A DNA stretch of 64,000 nucleotides from Pseudomonas fluorescens Q2-87. GTDB lineage: Bacteria; Pseudomonadota; Gammaproteobacteria; Pseudomonadales; Pseudomonadaceae. Positions 26,467 to 34,133 of the stretch are shown here, piece by piece. The translations under genes were made by a program, and so were the position numbers. The notes beneath the pieces are model-generated. The model did no database searches. It was given only the letters and a program-made list of their open reading frames with translations, and was not told the origin of the DNA. Location: assembly GCF_000281895.1 (NCBI RefSeq), contig NZ_CM001558.1, positions 3,228,556 through 3,292,555 of the forward strand, read 5' to 3'. Position 1 is the stretch's first letter, and each line of letters begins with the position of its first letter.

Positions 26467-27271
26467 GGGCAAAACGCCGGACATTGGTGCTCGGCGCCTG
26501 ACGCGCCGCGCCGGTTGCCTGAGCCGCCGGCTCGACCCGTTCAACCCCCAACAGCTCCAGCAGGCGCGTGCGAATCTGTTGGAAACCTTCCTGGCCGGTG
26601 TCCCGGGCCCTGGGCAGGTCGATCGTCAATTGTTCGGCAATCTTGCCGTTGGCCAGCACGATCACCCGATCGGCCAGCAGAATGGCTTCGTCCACGTCGT
26701 GGGTGACCAACAACACGGCGGGCGTATGCTTGCGCCACAAGTCGATGATCAGCCGATGCATGCGGATCCGTGTCAGCGCATCGAGGGCGGCGAACGGCTC
26801 GTCGAGCAGCAACAGCTTGGGTTCGCGCACCAGGCCCCGGGCCAGCGCTACCCGCTGGGCTTCGCCACCGGAGAGCGTCGCCGGGTAGGCTTCCAGCCGA
26901 TGGGCCAGGCCCACCTCGGTCAGGGCTTCCACCGCGCGGAGCCTGGCGTCAGGAATGCGCAGGCCGAGGACGACATTCTTCCAGGCGCGCTTCCACGGCA
27001 TCAGCCGGGGCTCCTGGAACACCGCAGCCCGAGCCTTGGGCACTCGCAACTGACCGCTGTCGATGCTGTCGAGCCCCGCCAGGCTGCGCAACAAGGTGGT
27101 CTTGCCCGAACCGCTGGCGCCCAGCAATGCGACAAATTCCCCCGGGGCTATATCCAGGTCCAGGCCGTCGATGACTCGTTGCTGGCCAAATTGACGCACC
27201 ACATTGCGCAACTGCACAGGTGCTGCTGATTCCGTGGGTTTGGATGCATCCACGCGTTCGATGCTCGACAT
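26459..27271 (-). CDS. SsuB-like ABC transporter ATPase
   Basis: This 270-residue nucleotide-binding subunit has Walker A GASGSGKTT, signature LSGGEAQRVALARGL, Walker B LLLLDEP and the switch histidine in LLVTHDVDEA. It belongs to the nitrate/sulfonate/taurine importer group. Its start is one base upstream of the permease stop and it overlaps the binding-protein gene, so the three form one import complex. Confidence 0.92.
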   Translation of the reverse strand: MSSIERVDASKPTESAAPVQLRNVVRQFGQQRVIDGLDLDIAPGEFVALLGASGSGKTTLLRSLAGLDSIDSGQLRVPKARAAVFQEPRLMPWKRAWKNVVLGLRIPDARLRAVEALTEVGLAHRLEAYPATLSGGEAQRVALARGLVREPKLLLLDEPFAALDALTRIRMHRLIIDLWRKHTPAVLLVTHDVDEAILLADRVIVLANGKIAEQLTIDLPRARDTGQEGFQQIRTRLLELLGVERVEPAAQATGAARQAPSTNVRRFAHG

Positions 27272-27272
27272 G

Positions 27273-28157
27273 TCAGTTCCTCACAAAAGTTGGGCGCCAG
27301 GCCAGGGCAAATCGCTCCAGCGTGCGGATCAGTCCATCGATCAACAGGCCGAGGATGCTGTAGATGAGCAGGCAGATCACAATCACGTCGGTGCGCATGA
27401 AGTCCCGCGCGTCACTGGCCAGGTAGCCGATGCCGGCGGTGGTGTTGATTTGCTCGACGAAGACCAGCGCCAGCCAGGAAATACCCAGGGAATAGCGCAG
27501 GCCAACAAAAAAGGAAGGCAAGGAACCCGGCAGGATCACATGCCAGATCAGCTCCCGGCGGCTCAGCCCCAGGGTGTTGGCCGCCTCGATCAGCTTGGGG
27601 TCGATATTGCGAATGCCGGCGAAAAGATTCAGGTACACCGGAAAGGTCGTGCCGATGACGATCAGGGCGATCTTGGTGAATTCGCCGATGCCGAACCAGA
27701 GGATGAACAGCGGTACCAGGGCCAGCGAAGGGATCGTGCGCAACATCTGCATCGGCGAATCGAGCACCACTTCGCCGCGTTTCGACAACCCACTGATCAG
27801 CGCCGCGACCACGCCAATCGTCACACCGATGCTCAATCCCACGAGCGCCCGTTGCAGCGAGACCAACAGATGTTTGCCGAGTTCTCCCGAGGCAATCATG
27901 GCCCACAGCGTCCCGCCGATCTGCGACGGCGCGGCGATGATCCGCTGCGGAATCAGGCCCCAGCGTGACGCCAGCTCCCACAGCAGCAGCAATACCAAGG
28001 GGCTGATCAACCGCAACAGCGCCTCGGGCGTGCGCCAATTGCGCAACCAGTCGGGGGCCAGCCGCGACAGTCCCTGGTGTGCTGCGCCGAGGCGAACGGC
28101 CTTATCGATGGAAAACGAGCTGCTGGTGCTCTGTGTCTGGAAAGTCTTGTCGGTCAT
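27273..28157 (-). CDS. SsuC-like ABC transporter permease
   Basis: This 294-residue inner-membrane permease has about six membrane segments and the ATPase-coupling EAA loop (EAANTLGLSRRELIWHVILPG). It is the first gene of a run that continues with ATPase, binding lipoprotein, tonB, exbB and exbD. The ATG at 28157 has GGAAGGA upstream. Its leader contains the hairpin 28181-28199, and it is divergent from the SsuD-like monooxygenase across a 382-bp control region. Confidence 0.9.
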   Translation of the reverse strand: MTDKTFQTQSTSSSFSIDKAVRLGAAHQGLSRLAPDWLRNWRTPEALLRLISPLVLLLLWELASRWGLIPQRIIAAPSQIGGTLWAMIASGELGKHLLVSLQRALVGLSIGVTIGVVAALISGLSKRGEVVLDSPMQMLRTIPSLALVPLFILWFGIGEFTKIALIVIGTTFPVYLNLFAGIRNIDPKLIEAANTLGLSRRELIWHVILPGSLPSFFVGLRYSLGISWLALVFVEQINTTAGIGYLASDARDFMRTDVIVICLLIYSILGLLIDGLIRTLERFALAWRPTFVRN

Positions 28158-28180
28158 CAGGCGTCCTTCCTCGTAAAGAA

Positions 28181-28199
28181 CATGGCTGCAAACGCCATG
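28181..28199 (-). promoter_or_regulatory. Leader hairpin of the sulfonate ABC operon
   Basis: CATGGC and GCCATG form an exact six-base inverted repeat around seven bases, 24-42 bp upstream of the permease start on the minus strand. It could be an mRNA hairpin or a protein-binding dyad. Confidence 0.35.
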
Positions 28200-28258
28200 C
28201 ATCAGCTTCGGGATTCATGCTATTCGCATAAAAAACCGCAGTGAAATTCTTTTTAGGA

Positions 28259-28268
28259 ATAACCTAAT
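28259..28268. promoter_or_regulatory. ATAACCTAAT repeat word (copy 1)
   Basis: The ten-base word ATAACCTAAT, followed by AT-rich sequence, lies about 100 bp upstream of the sulfonate permease start. An identical copy is at 31761-31770, upstream of the cysteine-dioxygenase-like gene. Its ATAACC core recurs at 47015 and 56193. A binding site for a sulfur regulator is possible but unproven. Confidence 0.3.
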
Positions 28269-28414
28269 ATGATTAAAAATCAGATATAGCGCATATCAGA
28301 TAAATTATTTGCATAGTAAGACGCCTCAACCGGCGCGGACTGCAGCGGCTGCGGCCAACCACCTGCAAAATGCATATTGCTGATGCACTCAATGAATTTT
28401 GATTAATATTTTTC

Positions 28415-28437
28415 ATAATTAACTTAGAACAAATCGG
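28415..28437 (+). promoter_or_regulatory. 23-bp AT-rich promoter element (copy 1)
   Basis: ATAATTAACTTA, one variable base (G here), then AACAAATCGG. The same 23 positions recur with a single difference at 39897-39919, ahead of the TonB receptor. In both places a conserved leader motif begins 66-69 bp further on. This looks like a shared regulator/promoter unit of sulfur-starvation genes. Confidence 0.6.
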
Positions 28438-28483
28438 CATTTCACAGCCTTGCCTTGCTGCGCCTACCTTTCATCATCACGGA

Positions 28484-28504
28484 CCGACCCCACGCGGTGG
28501 AGGC
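28484..28504 (+). promoter_or_regulatory. Conserved leader motif (copy A), SsuD-like gene
   Basis: CCGACCCC is followed after four bases by GGTGGAGGC. The same pair of blocks occurs in the leaders of the binding protein at 34134 and the TonB receptor at 40156 with spacers of seven and six bases. Here GGTGG can pair with upstream CCAC or with CCACC directly before the ATG at 28540, so alternative leader structures are possible. Confidence 0.55.
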
Positions 28505-28539
28505 TTCAAATACGCCCGTTCAACGAAAAGGACCCCACC

Positions 28540-29628
28540 ATGAGTATTGAATTCATCGGCTTCATCGGCGGCCACCACGCCTCGGAAATCCACCCTCGCA
28601 GCGGCCCTGTCCTCCAACCCGAATACGTCGAGCAAGTCGCCCGGGCTCATGAAGAGGCAGGGTTCGACCGGGCGCTGGTCGCGTTTCATTCCAACAGTCC
28701 GGACAGCACGTTGATCGCCTCTCACGCCGCCAGCGTGACGACCAACTTGAAGTTCCTGATTGCTCATCGGCCGGGATTTGCCGCCCCCACCCTGGCCGCC
28801 CGCCAGTTCGCCACGCTGGATGTGTTCAACGGCGGACGCACCGCCGTGCACATCATTACCGGCGGCGATGATCGCGAACTGCGCGCGGACGGCAGCCACA
28901 TCGGCAAGGACGAGCGCTACGCGCGCACCGATGAATACCTCGATGTGGTGCGCCAGGAATGGACCCGCGAGCAACCTTTCGATTACCAGGGCAAGTACTA
29001 CCAGGTCGACGGTGCTCACTCGCAGGTAAAGTCACCGCAACAGCCGCATATCCCGCTGTACTTCGGCGGCTCATCGGCGGCGGCCATCGCTGTAGCGGGC
29101 AAGCATGCGGACGTCTATGCCTTGTGGGGTGAAACCTACGAGCAGGTTCGCGATGTGGTGAACCAGGTTCGCGCCGAAGCCGCCAGGCATGGCCGCAGCA
29201 TTCGCTTCAGCCTGTCGTTGCGACCGATCCTGGCGGACACCGAGGAACAAGCCTGGGATCGTGCCGAACGCATCCTGCAACAGGCCACTGCGCTGGCCGA
29301 ACAGAATGGCTTCGTTCGCCGCGAGCCCCCGAACGAAGGCTCGCGACGCCTGCTGGCCGCCGCTGCCCAAGGTGCGCGCCTGGACAAGCGCCTGTGGACC
29401 GGCATTGCCAACCTGCTCGGTGCCCAAGGCAATTCAACCTCCCTGGTAGGCACCCCGGAACAAGTGGCGCACGCCCTGCTCGATTATTACGACCTGGGCA
29501 TCACCACTTTCCTGATCCGCGGCTTCGACCCGCTCGAAGATGCCATCGACTATGGCAAGCGCCTCATCCCACTGACCCGCCAACTCGTCGCCGAACGCGA
29601 GCGCCAGGCCGCAGAAAAAGTCGCTTGA
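28540..29628 (+). CDS. SsuD-like FMNH2-dependent alkanesulfonate monooxygenase (LLM class)
   Basis: This 362-residue bacterial-luciferase-like flavoprotein is related to SsuD/MsuD: it has the opening strand SIEFIGFIGGHH, RPGFAAPTLAARQFATLD, RTAVHIITGG and SLRPILADTEEQAW, as in alkanesulfonate monooxygenases. It should cleave a C-S bond with reduced FMN supplied by a partner reductase, releasing sulfite; no SsuE/MsuE-type reductase is in the window. The ATG at 28540 is chosen by homology to the family N-terminus; the reading frame continues 30 codons upstream through the conserved leader motif. Divergent from the ABC operon. Confidence 0.9.
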   Translation: MSIEFIGFIGGHHASEIHPRSGPVLQPEYVEQVARAHEEAGFDRALVAFHSNSPDSTLIASHAASVTTNLKFLIAHRPGFAAPTLAARQFATLDVFNGGRTAVHIITGGDDRELRADGSHIGKDERYARTDEYLDVVRQEWTREQPFDYQGKYYQVDGAHSQVKSPQQPHIPLYFGGSSAAAIAVAGKHADVYALWGETYEQVRDVVNQVRAEAARHGRSIRFSLSLRPILADTEEQAWDRAERILQQATALAEQNGFVRREPPNEGSRRLLAAAAQGARLDKRLWTGIANLLGAQGNSTSLVGTPEQVAHALLDYYDLGITTFLIRGFDPLEDAIDYGKRLIPLTRQLVAERERQAAEKVA

Positions 29629-29669
29629 AACAGTAGGCTTTTTTGCTTGAGCGGCGTGTCAGGCCAAAT

Positions 29670-29758
29670 GTGGGAGCGGGCTTGCCCGCGAAGGCGGCGG
29701 CACATTCGACAATTTGCAAGCTGACACACCGCTATCGCGAGCTTGCTCGCGAAGGCGG
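29670..29758. repeat. Pair of Pseudomonas REP elements
   Basis: Two REP units with GC-rich palindromic cores (GGGCTTGCCC and CGAGCTTGCTCG) and a shared GCGAAGGCGG end lie about 27 bp apart after the monooxygenase gene. Both face the same way, so this is not a standard inverted REPIN. Such elements are typical of fluorescent pseudomonads and sit between convergent genes, as here. Confidence 0.85.
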
Positions 29759-29792
29759 TCTGCCAGGCAAAGCTGCAAGCCCGATTAAAAGC

Positions 29793-30587
29793 TCAGTTCT
29801 TGTAGTCGACGTCGGTCCGTTCCAACTGCCGGATCAGTGCATTCCAATGCCGCGCCACCCCAGGCCCGTCACCGCTCTTGAGCGCTTCGGCCTGGGTTTC
29901 GACCTTGGCCACGACGTCCGCCGGGGGGAAGATCAGTTCGGCATTGCCGCCCGCCTGTGCCGCGATCTGGATATTGCAGGCGCGCTCCAGCCCTTGCAGC
30001 TGCTGGAAAGCGTGCTCGACGCTGACTCCCGCCGTCAGCAAACCGTGGTTGCGCAAGATCAACACGCTCTTGTCCCCCAGGTCCGCCACCAGCCGCTCAC
30101 GCTCGTCGAGGTCCAGGGCGATGCCTTCGTAGCCGTGATAGGCGACCCGCCCGGAGAAGGCGATGGAATGCTGGGAAATCGGCAGCAGCCCATCGCGCTG
30201 GGCCGACACGGCGATGCCGTCACGGGTGTGGGTGTGCAGCACCGCTTGAAGGTCTGGACGGGCACCGTGGATGGCGCTGTGGATCACATAACCGGCGTAG
30301 TTGATGCCCAACCCCGTCGGGTCATCGACGAGGGTGCCGTCGATGTCGACCTTGACCAGGTTGGACGCGGTGATTTCATCGAACAGCAAGCCGAAGGCGT
30401 TAATAAGAAAATGCTCATCAGGCCCAGGCACCCGCGCGGAAAAATGCGTATAGATGTGATCGGTCCATTTGAACAAGGCTGCCAGCCGATAAGCGGCGGC
30501 CAGCTTCACCCGCACCTCCCATTCTTCGGGGCTGACACGCTGGCGAACATTTTTCGAAACGCTGGATAACGGGCTGACGCTACTCAT
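29793..30587 (-). CDS. Class II aldolase/adducin family protein
   Basis: This 264-residue protein has the zinc-binding HxH of class II aldolases (VLHTHTRDG) and a third histidine in ILRNHGLLTAG, with NFSARVPG-like THFSARVPG near residue 47. Relatives act on sugar phosphates or on sulfur-linked metabolites; no substrate can be assigned. It lies inside the sulfur region and converges on the monooxygenase gene. Its leader has a 9-bp hairpin that overlaps the ribosome site (30595-30626). Confidence 0.87.
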   Translation of the reverse strand: MSSVSPLSSVSKNVRQRVSPEEWEVRVKLAAAYRLAALFKWTDHIYTHFSARVPGPDEHFLINAFGLLFDEITASNLVKVDIDGTLVDDPTGLGINYAGYVIHSAIHGARPDLQAVLHTHTRDGIAVSAQRDGLLPISQHSIAFSGRVAYHGYEGIALDLDERERLVADLGDKSVLILRNHGLLTAGVSVEHAFQQLQGLERACNIQIAAQAGGNAELIFPPADVVAKVETQAEALKSGDGPGVARHWNALIRQLERTDVDYKN

Positions 30588-30594
30588 GGCAAAA

Positions 30595-30626
30595 CTTCCT
30601 GGATGGCCTTAAGGATCTCCAGGAAG
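30595..30626 (-). promoter_or_regulatory. Perfect 9-bp inverted repeat covering the aldolase ribosome site
   Basis: CTTCCTGGA (30595-30603) and TCCAGGAAG (30618-30626) are exact inverted repeats with a 14-bp spacer. In the minus-strand mRNA the proximal arm contains AGGAAG, the only good ribosome site for the ATG at 30587. Folding would hide that site, so translational control is possible; a dyad DNA operator is the alternative. Confidence 0.5.
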
Positions 30627-30703
30627 CCTAGGGGAAGACAAAAAATAATAAAAAGCACATTTTAATCTAAGCTAATTATTATTTTTTTTATGATATGACC
30701 AGC

Positions 30704-31609
30704 TCACGCAGCGTTTTTGACTTTCTGCAGCGATCCGGCCACCCATTTGCCGAAGGCGTCCACCGGACCTTGCAGGTTGCCCAAAAAGTGCGGATAGATC
30801 AGCCACAGATCCATCACCGGCTTGAAATCCTTCAGCGGCATGGCCGCCAATTGTTCGCGGTGGACGCTGCGCTCCAGCAGCGGACGCGGCACCAGGCCGA
30901 GGCCCAGGCCATCGGCGACCAGGCCCAGCTGCAATTCGGTGCCGAAGGTTTCCAGGTTGACCCGCAACGCCAGGCCCTGGTCCGACAAGGTCCGCTGCAA
31001 CCCGGCACGGAAACCGCAGCCATCCGGATTGAGGATCCAGCCATTCTGGTAGACATCGGCCAGCTTGCAGGGACGCTTGGGCAATTGTGCACTGGCGCAC
31101 ACCACCACCAGTTCCATCTTGCCGATCGACTCGCCGACGATGTTGTCCGGAAAAATCTTGCCTGCGGGAAACAACGCCGCCGCTGCGTCCAGTTCGCCAC
31201 GCTCGATCTTGCCAACCAACTGGCTGCCCCAGCCCGTGACAACCTGGGCACGCAACTCGGGATACTCCACGCGCAAATGCTTGAGCGCATCGAGCAGCAC
31301 CACATCACCGATCGTTTGCGGGACGCCCAGGCGCAACAGGCCGGTCGGCGGCGCGTCGGTGGCAACCAGCTCGCGCAGGGCGTCCATCTCTCGCAAGATC
31401 AGGCGACACTGTTCGTAGACCCGCGTACCGATCAACGTGGGCTTGAGCGGCTTGGTGTTGCGGTCGAACAATTCCACGCCCAACGCTTGCTCGAAGTTCT
31501 GCACGCGCCGCGTGATGGCCGGTTGCGTCAGCTGCAGCGTTTCGGCGGCATGGCTGATGGACTGGCAACGAATCACTTCGACAAAGGCGTCAATATCGTC
31601 AATTTTCAT
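30704..31609 (-). CDS. LysR-family transcriptional regulator
   Basis: This 301-residue LysR protein (helix-turn-helix SISHAAETLQLTQPAITRRV at about residues 16-35) starts at 31609, where the protein gains the standard MKIDDIDAFVEV opening. It is divergent from the cysteine-dioxygenase-like gene, with 240 bp of AT-rich DNA between the starts, and lies upstream of the class II aldolase on the same strand. It is the best local candidate to control the organosulfur operon on its right. Its relation to CysB is not close enough to name it so. Confidence 0.88.
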   Translation of the reverse strand: MKIDDIDAFVEVIRCQSISHAAETLQLTQPAITRRVQNFEQALGVELFDRNTKPLKPTLIGTRVYEQCRLILREMDALRELVATDAPPTGLLRLGVPQTIGDVVLLDALKHLRVEYPELRAQVVTGWGSQLVGKIERGELDAAAALFPAGKIFPDNIVGESIGKMELVVVCASAQLPKRPCKLADVYQNGWILNPDGCGFRAGLQRTLSDQGLALRVNLETFGTELQLGLVADGLGLGLVPRPLLERSVHREQLAAMPLKDFKPVMDLWLIYPHFLGNLQGPVDAFGKWVAGSLQKVKNAA

Positions 31610-31760
31610 TTGGCCCGCACATAGAGAACAGTCAATAAGATGTTTGAAAAGCATAACGCGCTGCGAAAAAGCATAGTGCCATTGCGCATGCCTGGATAGC
31701 CCGGCACACCGATCGATAACCTCTAACTCTATGCACAAGCGTTCTAAATTCCTTTCAGCT

Positions 31761-31770
31761 ATAACCTAAT
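31761..31770. promoter_or_regulatory. ATAACCTAAT repeat word (copy 2)
   Basis: This is the same ten-base word as at 28259-28268, here 80 bp upstream of the cysteine-dioxygenase-like start and in the AT-rich gap shared with the divergent LysR gene. Confidence 0.3.
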
Positions 31771-31849
31771 CATAAAAAAATAGCATATTAAGAAAAATCA
31801 TTATGCTTAAATCCTGAAAACAGATATTCACCCCAACGACGGAATCGCC

Positions 31850-32458
31850 ATGACCCAGGCCCGACACCCGGAGAGACTCAGAGCATTTATCGGCGCCCTG
31901 GCGGAGCTGATCGACGGAAACCCTCGCGAAGGCGACCTGCTGCATCGTGGTGGCAAGCTGCTCGCTCAATTGGTCAGCCATGACGATTGGCTGCCCGAGG
32001 ATTTCGCTCGGCCAGATCCCGAGCACTATCAGCAATACCTGCTGCACGCCGACTCGCGGCAGCGTTTCAGCGTGGTCAGTTTTGTCTGGGGGCCGGGGCA
32101 ACGTACGCCGATCCACGATCATCGGGTCTGGGGCTTGATCGGCATGTTGCGCGGCGCCGAACACTCCCAAGGCTTCGCCCGCCATCCCGACGGCACCCTG
32201 GCGCCTGAGGCCCCCCCCATACGGCTGGTGCCAGGCCAGGTCGAAGCAGTGTCTCCCAAGATCGGCGATATCCATCAGGTCAGCAATGCCTTCGATGACC
32301 GGGTTTCCATCAGCATCCATGTCTATGGCGCCAACATCGGCGCCGTCCGCCGGGCGGTGTACCAGCCCGACGGCAGCGAGAAACTGTTCATTTCCGGTTA
32401 TTCCAACGCCTTCCTGCCCAATATCTGGGACCTGTCCAAAGAGAGCCAAGCCCTATGA
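31850..32458 (+). CDS. Cysteine-dioxygenase-like thiol dioxygenase
   Basis: This 202-residue cupin protein of the cysteine dioxygenase family has its three iron-binding histidines at H89, H91 and H142 (PIHDHRVWG and GDIHQVSN). Such non-heme iron enzymes oxidise a free thiol (cysteine, 3-mercaptopropionate or similar) to a sulfinate. It overlaps the rhodanese gene by four bases, linking thiol oxidation with sulfane-sulfur transfer. It starts the plus-strand operon that runs to 39687. The exact thiol is not determined by the visible motifs. Confidence 0.87.
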   Translation: MTQARHPERLRAFIGALAELIDGNPREGDLLHRGGKLLAQLVSHDDWLPEDFARPDPEHYQQYLLHADSRQRFSVVSFVWGPGQRTPIHDHRVWGLIGMLRGAEHSQGFARHPDGTLAPEAPPIRLVPGQVEAVSPKIGDIHQVSNAFDDRVSISIHVYGANIGAVRRAVYQPDGSEKLFISGYSNAFLPNIWDLSKESQAL

Positions 32459-34038
32459 GCACCGCACCTACCCGCTCTTACGCCGAGATTCGCCAGGCGT
32501 TGCTGAACCGTGAAGAACTGGCCCTTATCGACGTCCGTGAAGAGGCCCCTTTTGCCGAAGGGCATCCGCTGTTCGCCGCCAATATTTCGCTGTCCAAGCT
32601 CGAGCTGGAGGTGTATTCGCGCATCCCGAGGCGCGACACCCCGGTGACGGTCTATGACAACGGTGAAGGCCTGGCGGGCATCGCGGCGCAACGCTTGCAG
32701 GAACTGGGCTATAGCAATGCCAGTGTCCTCGAAGGCGGCCTTGAGGGTTGGCGCAAGGCCGGCGGCGAGTTGTTCATCGACGTCAATGTGCCAAGCAAGG
32801 CCTTTGGTGAGCTGGTGGAAAACCAGCGCCATACCCCGTCCCTGGCGGCGGAAGAAGTCCAGGCGTTGCTCGACGCCGAGGCCGACGTGGTGGTGCTCGA
32901 CGCCCGGCGTTTCGACGAATACCAGACCATGAGCATTCCCGGTGGCATCAGCGTGCCTGGGGCGGAACTGGTGTTGCGTGCCCGCGAACTCGCCCCAGAC
33001 CCGGCGACCCGCATCATCGTCAATTGCGCCGGGCGTACCCGCAGCATCATCGGCACCCAGTCGCTGATCAATGCGGGCATCGACAACCCGGTGGCGGCCC
33101 TGCGCAACGGCACCATTGGCTGGACCCTGGCCGGCCAGACCCTGGAGCACGGCCAGTCGCGCCGCTTTGCCGCCACCGACGAAGAACACCGAGACGTCGC
33201 CGCCCGCGATGCCCGCCGTGTCGCCGACAAGGCCCTGGTGGGGCGCGCCACCCTCGCCGACCTGCACCGTTGGCAGCAGGAACCGACACGCAGCACCTAC
33301 CTGTTCGATGTGCGTACCCCGGAAGAATTCGAAGCCGGCCACCTGCCTGCCTCGCGCTCCACTCCCGGAGGGCAACTGGTGCAGGAAACCGATCATTTCG
33401 CCAGCGTGCGTGGCGCGCGCCTGGTACTGGTGGACGATGACGGCGTGCGCGCCAATATGTCCGCCTCCTGGCTCGCGCAACTGGGTTGGGAAGTGCATGT
33501 GCTGGATGACTTGCAGCCCGCACACTTCAGCGAACAGGGCACGTGGAAAGCGCCGGTGCCGGTACCGCCGCAAGCTGAGGAAATCAGCCCGGAAACCCTC
33601 GAACAGTGGCTGGCCGAAGGCGATACCGTGGTGCTGGATTTCACCGGCAGCGCCAATTACGTCAAGCGCCATATTCCCGGTGCGTGGTGGGTCCTGCGCG
33701 CTCAGTTGAGCGAGGCGTTGGCCAAGGTGCCGCCGGCCCAACGTTACGTGTTGACCTGCGGCAGCAGCCAATTGGCCCGGCTGGCGGTCCCCGAAGTCGA
33801 GGCACTGACCGGCAAGGACGTATTTCTCCTGCGCAACGGCACGGCCGCCTGGATCGCCACGCAACGACCACTGGAGCACGGCGAAACCCGCCTGGCCTCG
33901 CCGCGTATCGACCGTTATCGCCGACCTTACGAGGGCACCGACAGCCCACGGGAGGCCATGCAGGCCTACCTGGATTGGGAGTACGGACTGGTTGACCAGT
34001 TGGCCCGCGACGGCACCCATGGTTTTTTCGTGATCTGA
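32455..34038 (+). CDS. Four-domain rhodanese-like sulfurtransferase
   Basis: This 527-residue cytoplasmic protein is built of four rhodanese modules of about 125 residues. Only the second (NCAGRTRS, C191) and fourth (TCGSSQLAR, C435) have a cysteine in the active-site loop; in the first (YDNGEGLAG) and third (VDDDGVRANMS) it is replaced by acidic or polar residues. This suggests two inactive-active pairs, as in two-domain thiosulfate sulfurtransferases. Coupled by ATGA to the thiol dioxygenase gene. Likely moves sulfane sulfur released from organosulfur breakdown. Confidence 0.9.
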   Translation: MSTAPTRSYAEIRQALLNREELALIDVREEAPFAEGHPLFAANISLSKLELEVYSRIPRRDTPVTVYDNGEGLAGIAAQRLQELGYSNASVLEGGLEGWRKAGGELFIDVNVPSKAFGELVENQRHTPSLAAEEVQALLDAEADVVVLDARRFDEYQTMSIPGGISVPGAELVLRARELAPDPATRIIVNCAGRTRSIIGTQSLINAGIDNPVAALRNGTIGWTLAGQTLEHGQSRRFAATDEEHRDVAARDARRVADKALVGRATLADLHRWQQEPTRSTYLFDVRTPEEFEAGHLPASRSTPGGQLVQETDHFASVRGARLVLVDDDGVRANMSASWLAQLGWEVHVLDDLQPAHFSEQGTWKAPVPVPPQAEEISPETLEQWLAEGDTVVLDFTGSANYVKRHIPGAWWVLRAQLSEALAKVPPAQRYVLTCGSSQLARLAVPEVEALTGKDVFLLRNGTAAWIATQRPLEHGETRLASPRIDRYRRPYEGTDSPREAMQAYLDWEYGLVDQLARDGTHGFFVI

Positions 34039-34045
34039 ACCCGAC

Positions 34046-34067
34046 GGGGGTCGGTTGACCGGCCCCC
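34046..34067 (+). promoter_or_regulatory. GC-rich hairpin between rhodanese and binding-protein genes
   Basis: GGGGGTCGG pairs with CCGGCCCCC (one G-T wobble) around TTGA. There is no T-run. The left arm is also fully complementary to CCGACCCC of the leader motif at 34079, so the two pairings exclude each other; an attenuator-like arrangement is possible. Confidence 0.4.
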
Positions 34068-34078
34068 GCCCACACCAG

Positions 34079-34102
34079 CCGACCCCTTCTCCAGGCGGAG
34101 GC
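34079..34102 (+). promoter_or_regulatory. Conserved leader motif (copy C), binding-protein gene
   Basis: CCGACCCC, seven bases, then GGCGGAGGC: the third copy of the leader motif seen at 28484 and 39963. CGGAGG (34096-34101) is complementary to CCTCCG (34128-34133) directly before the ATG at 34134. No AT-rich promoter element precedes this copy, which lies inside an operon. Confidence 0.5.
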
Positions 34103-34133
34103 GCTGAACGCAACACTCAGCCTGGAACCTCCG

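Larger units (their letters stand above)
28158..28539. promoter_or_regulatory. Divergent control region of the sulfonate ABC operon and the SsuD-like gene
   Basis: This 382-bp gap is far more AT-rich than its surroundings. It contains, in order: an exact inverted repeat CATGGC / GCCATG (28181-28199) in the ABC leader; the word ATAACCTAAT (28259-28268), repeated upstream of the cysteine-dioxygenase-like gene; an AT-rich block to 28440; the 23-bp element at 28415-28437 shared with the TonB-receptor promoter; and the conserved leader motif at 28484-28504. A CysB-family regulator would be expected to act here, but no site can be assigned confidently. Confidence 0.6.

Noticed and set aside
28484..28504. 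SAM or SAH riboswitch
   Set aside because: The blocks do not match the conserved cores of the SAM-I, SAM-II or SAH classes as I know them, and the element is too short.
28450..28539. Leader peptide or N-terminal extension reading TRWRL in front of the SsuD-like protein
   Set aside because: The other two motif copies cannot encode the same peptide: spacer lengths differ by a non-multiple of three in one, and the frame stops after RRRR in another. The nucleotide motif itself is kept as a finding.
32398..34116. 572-codon minus-strand open frame
   Set aside because: Antisense to the rhodanese gene, whose modules are clear on the plus strand.
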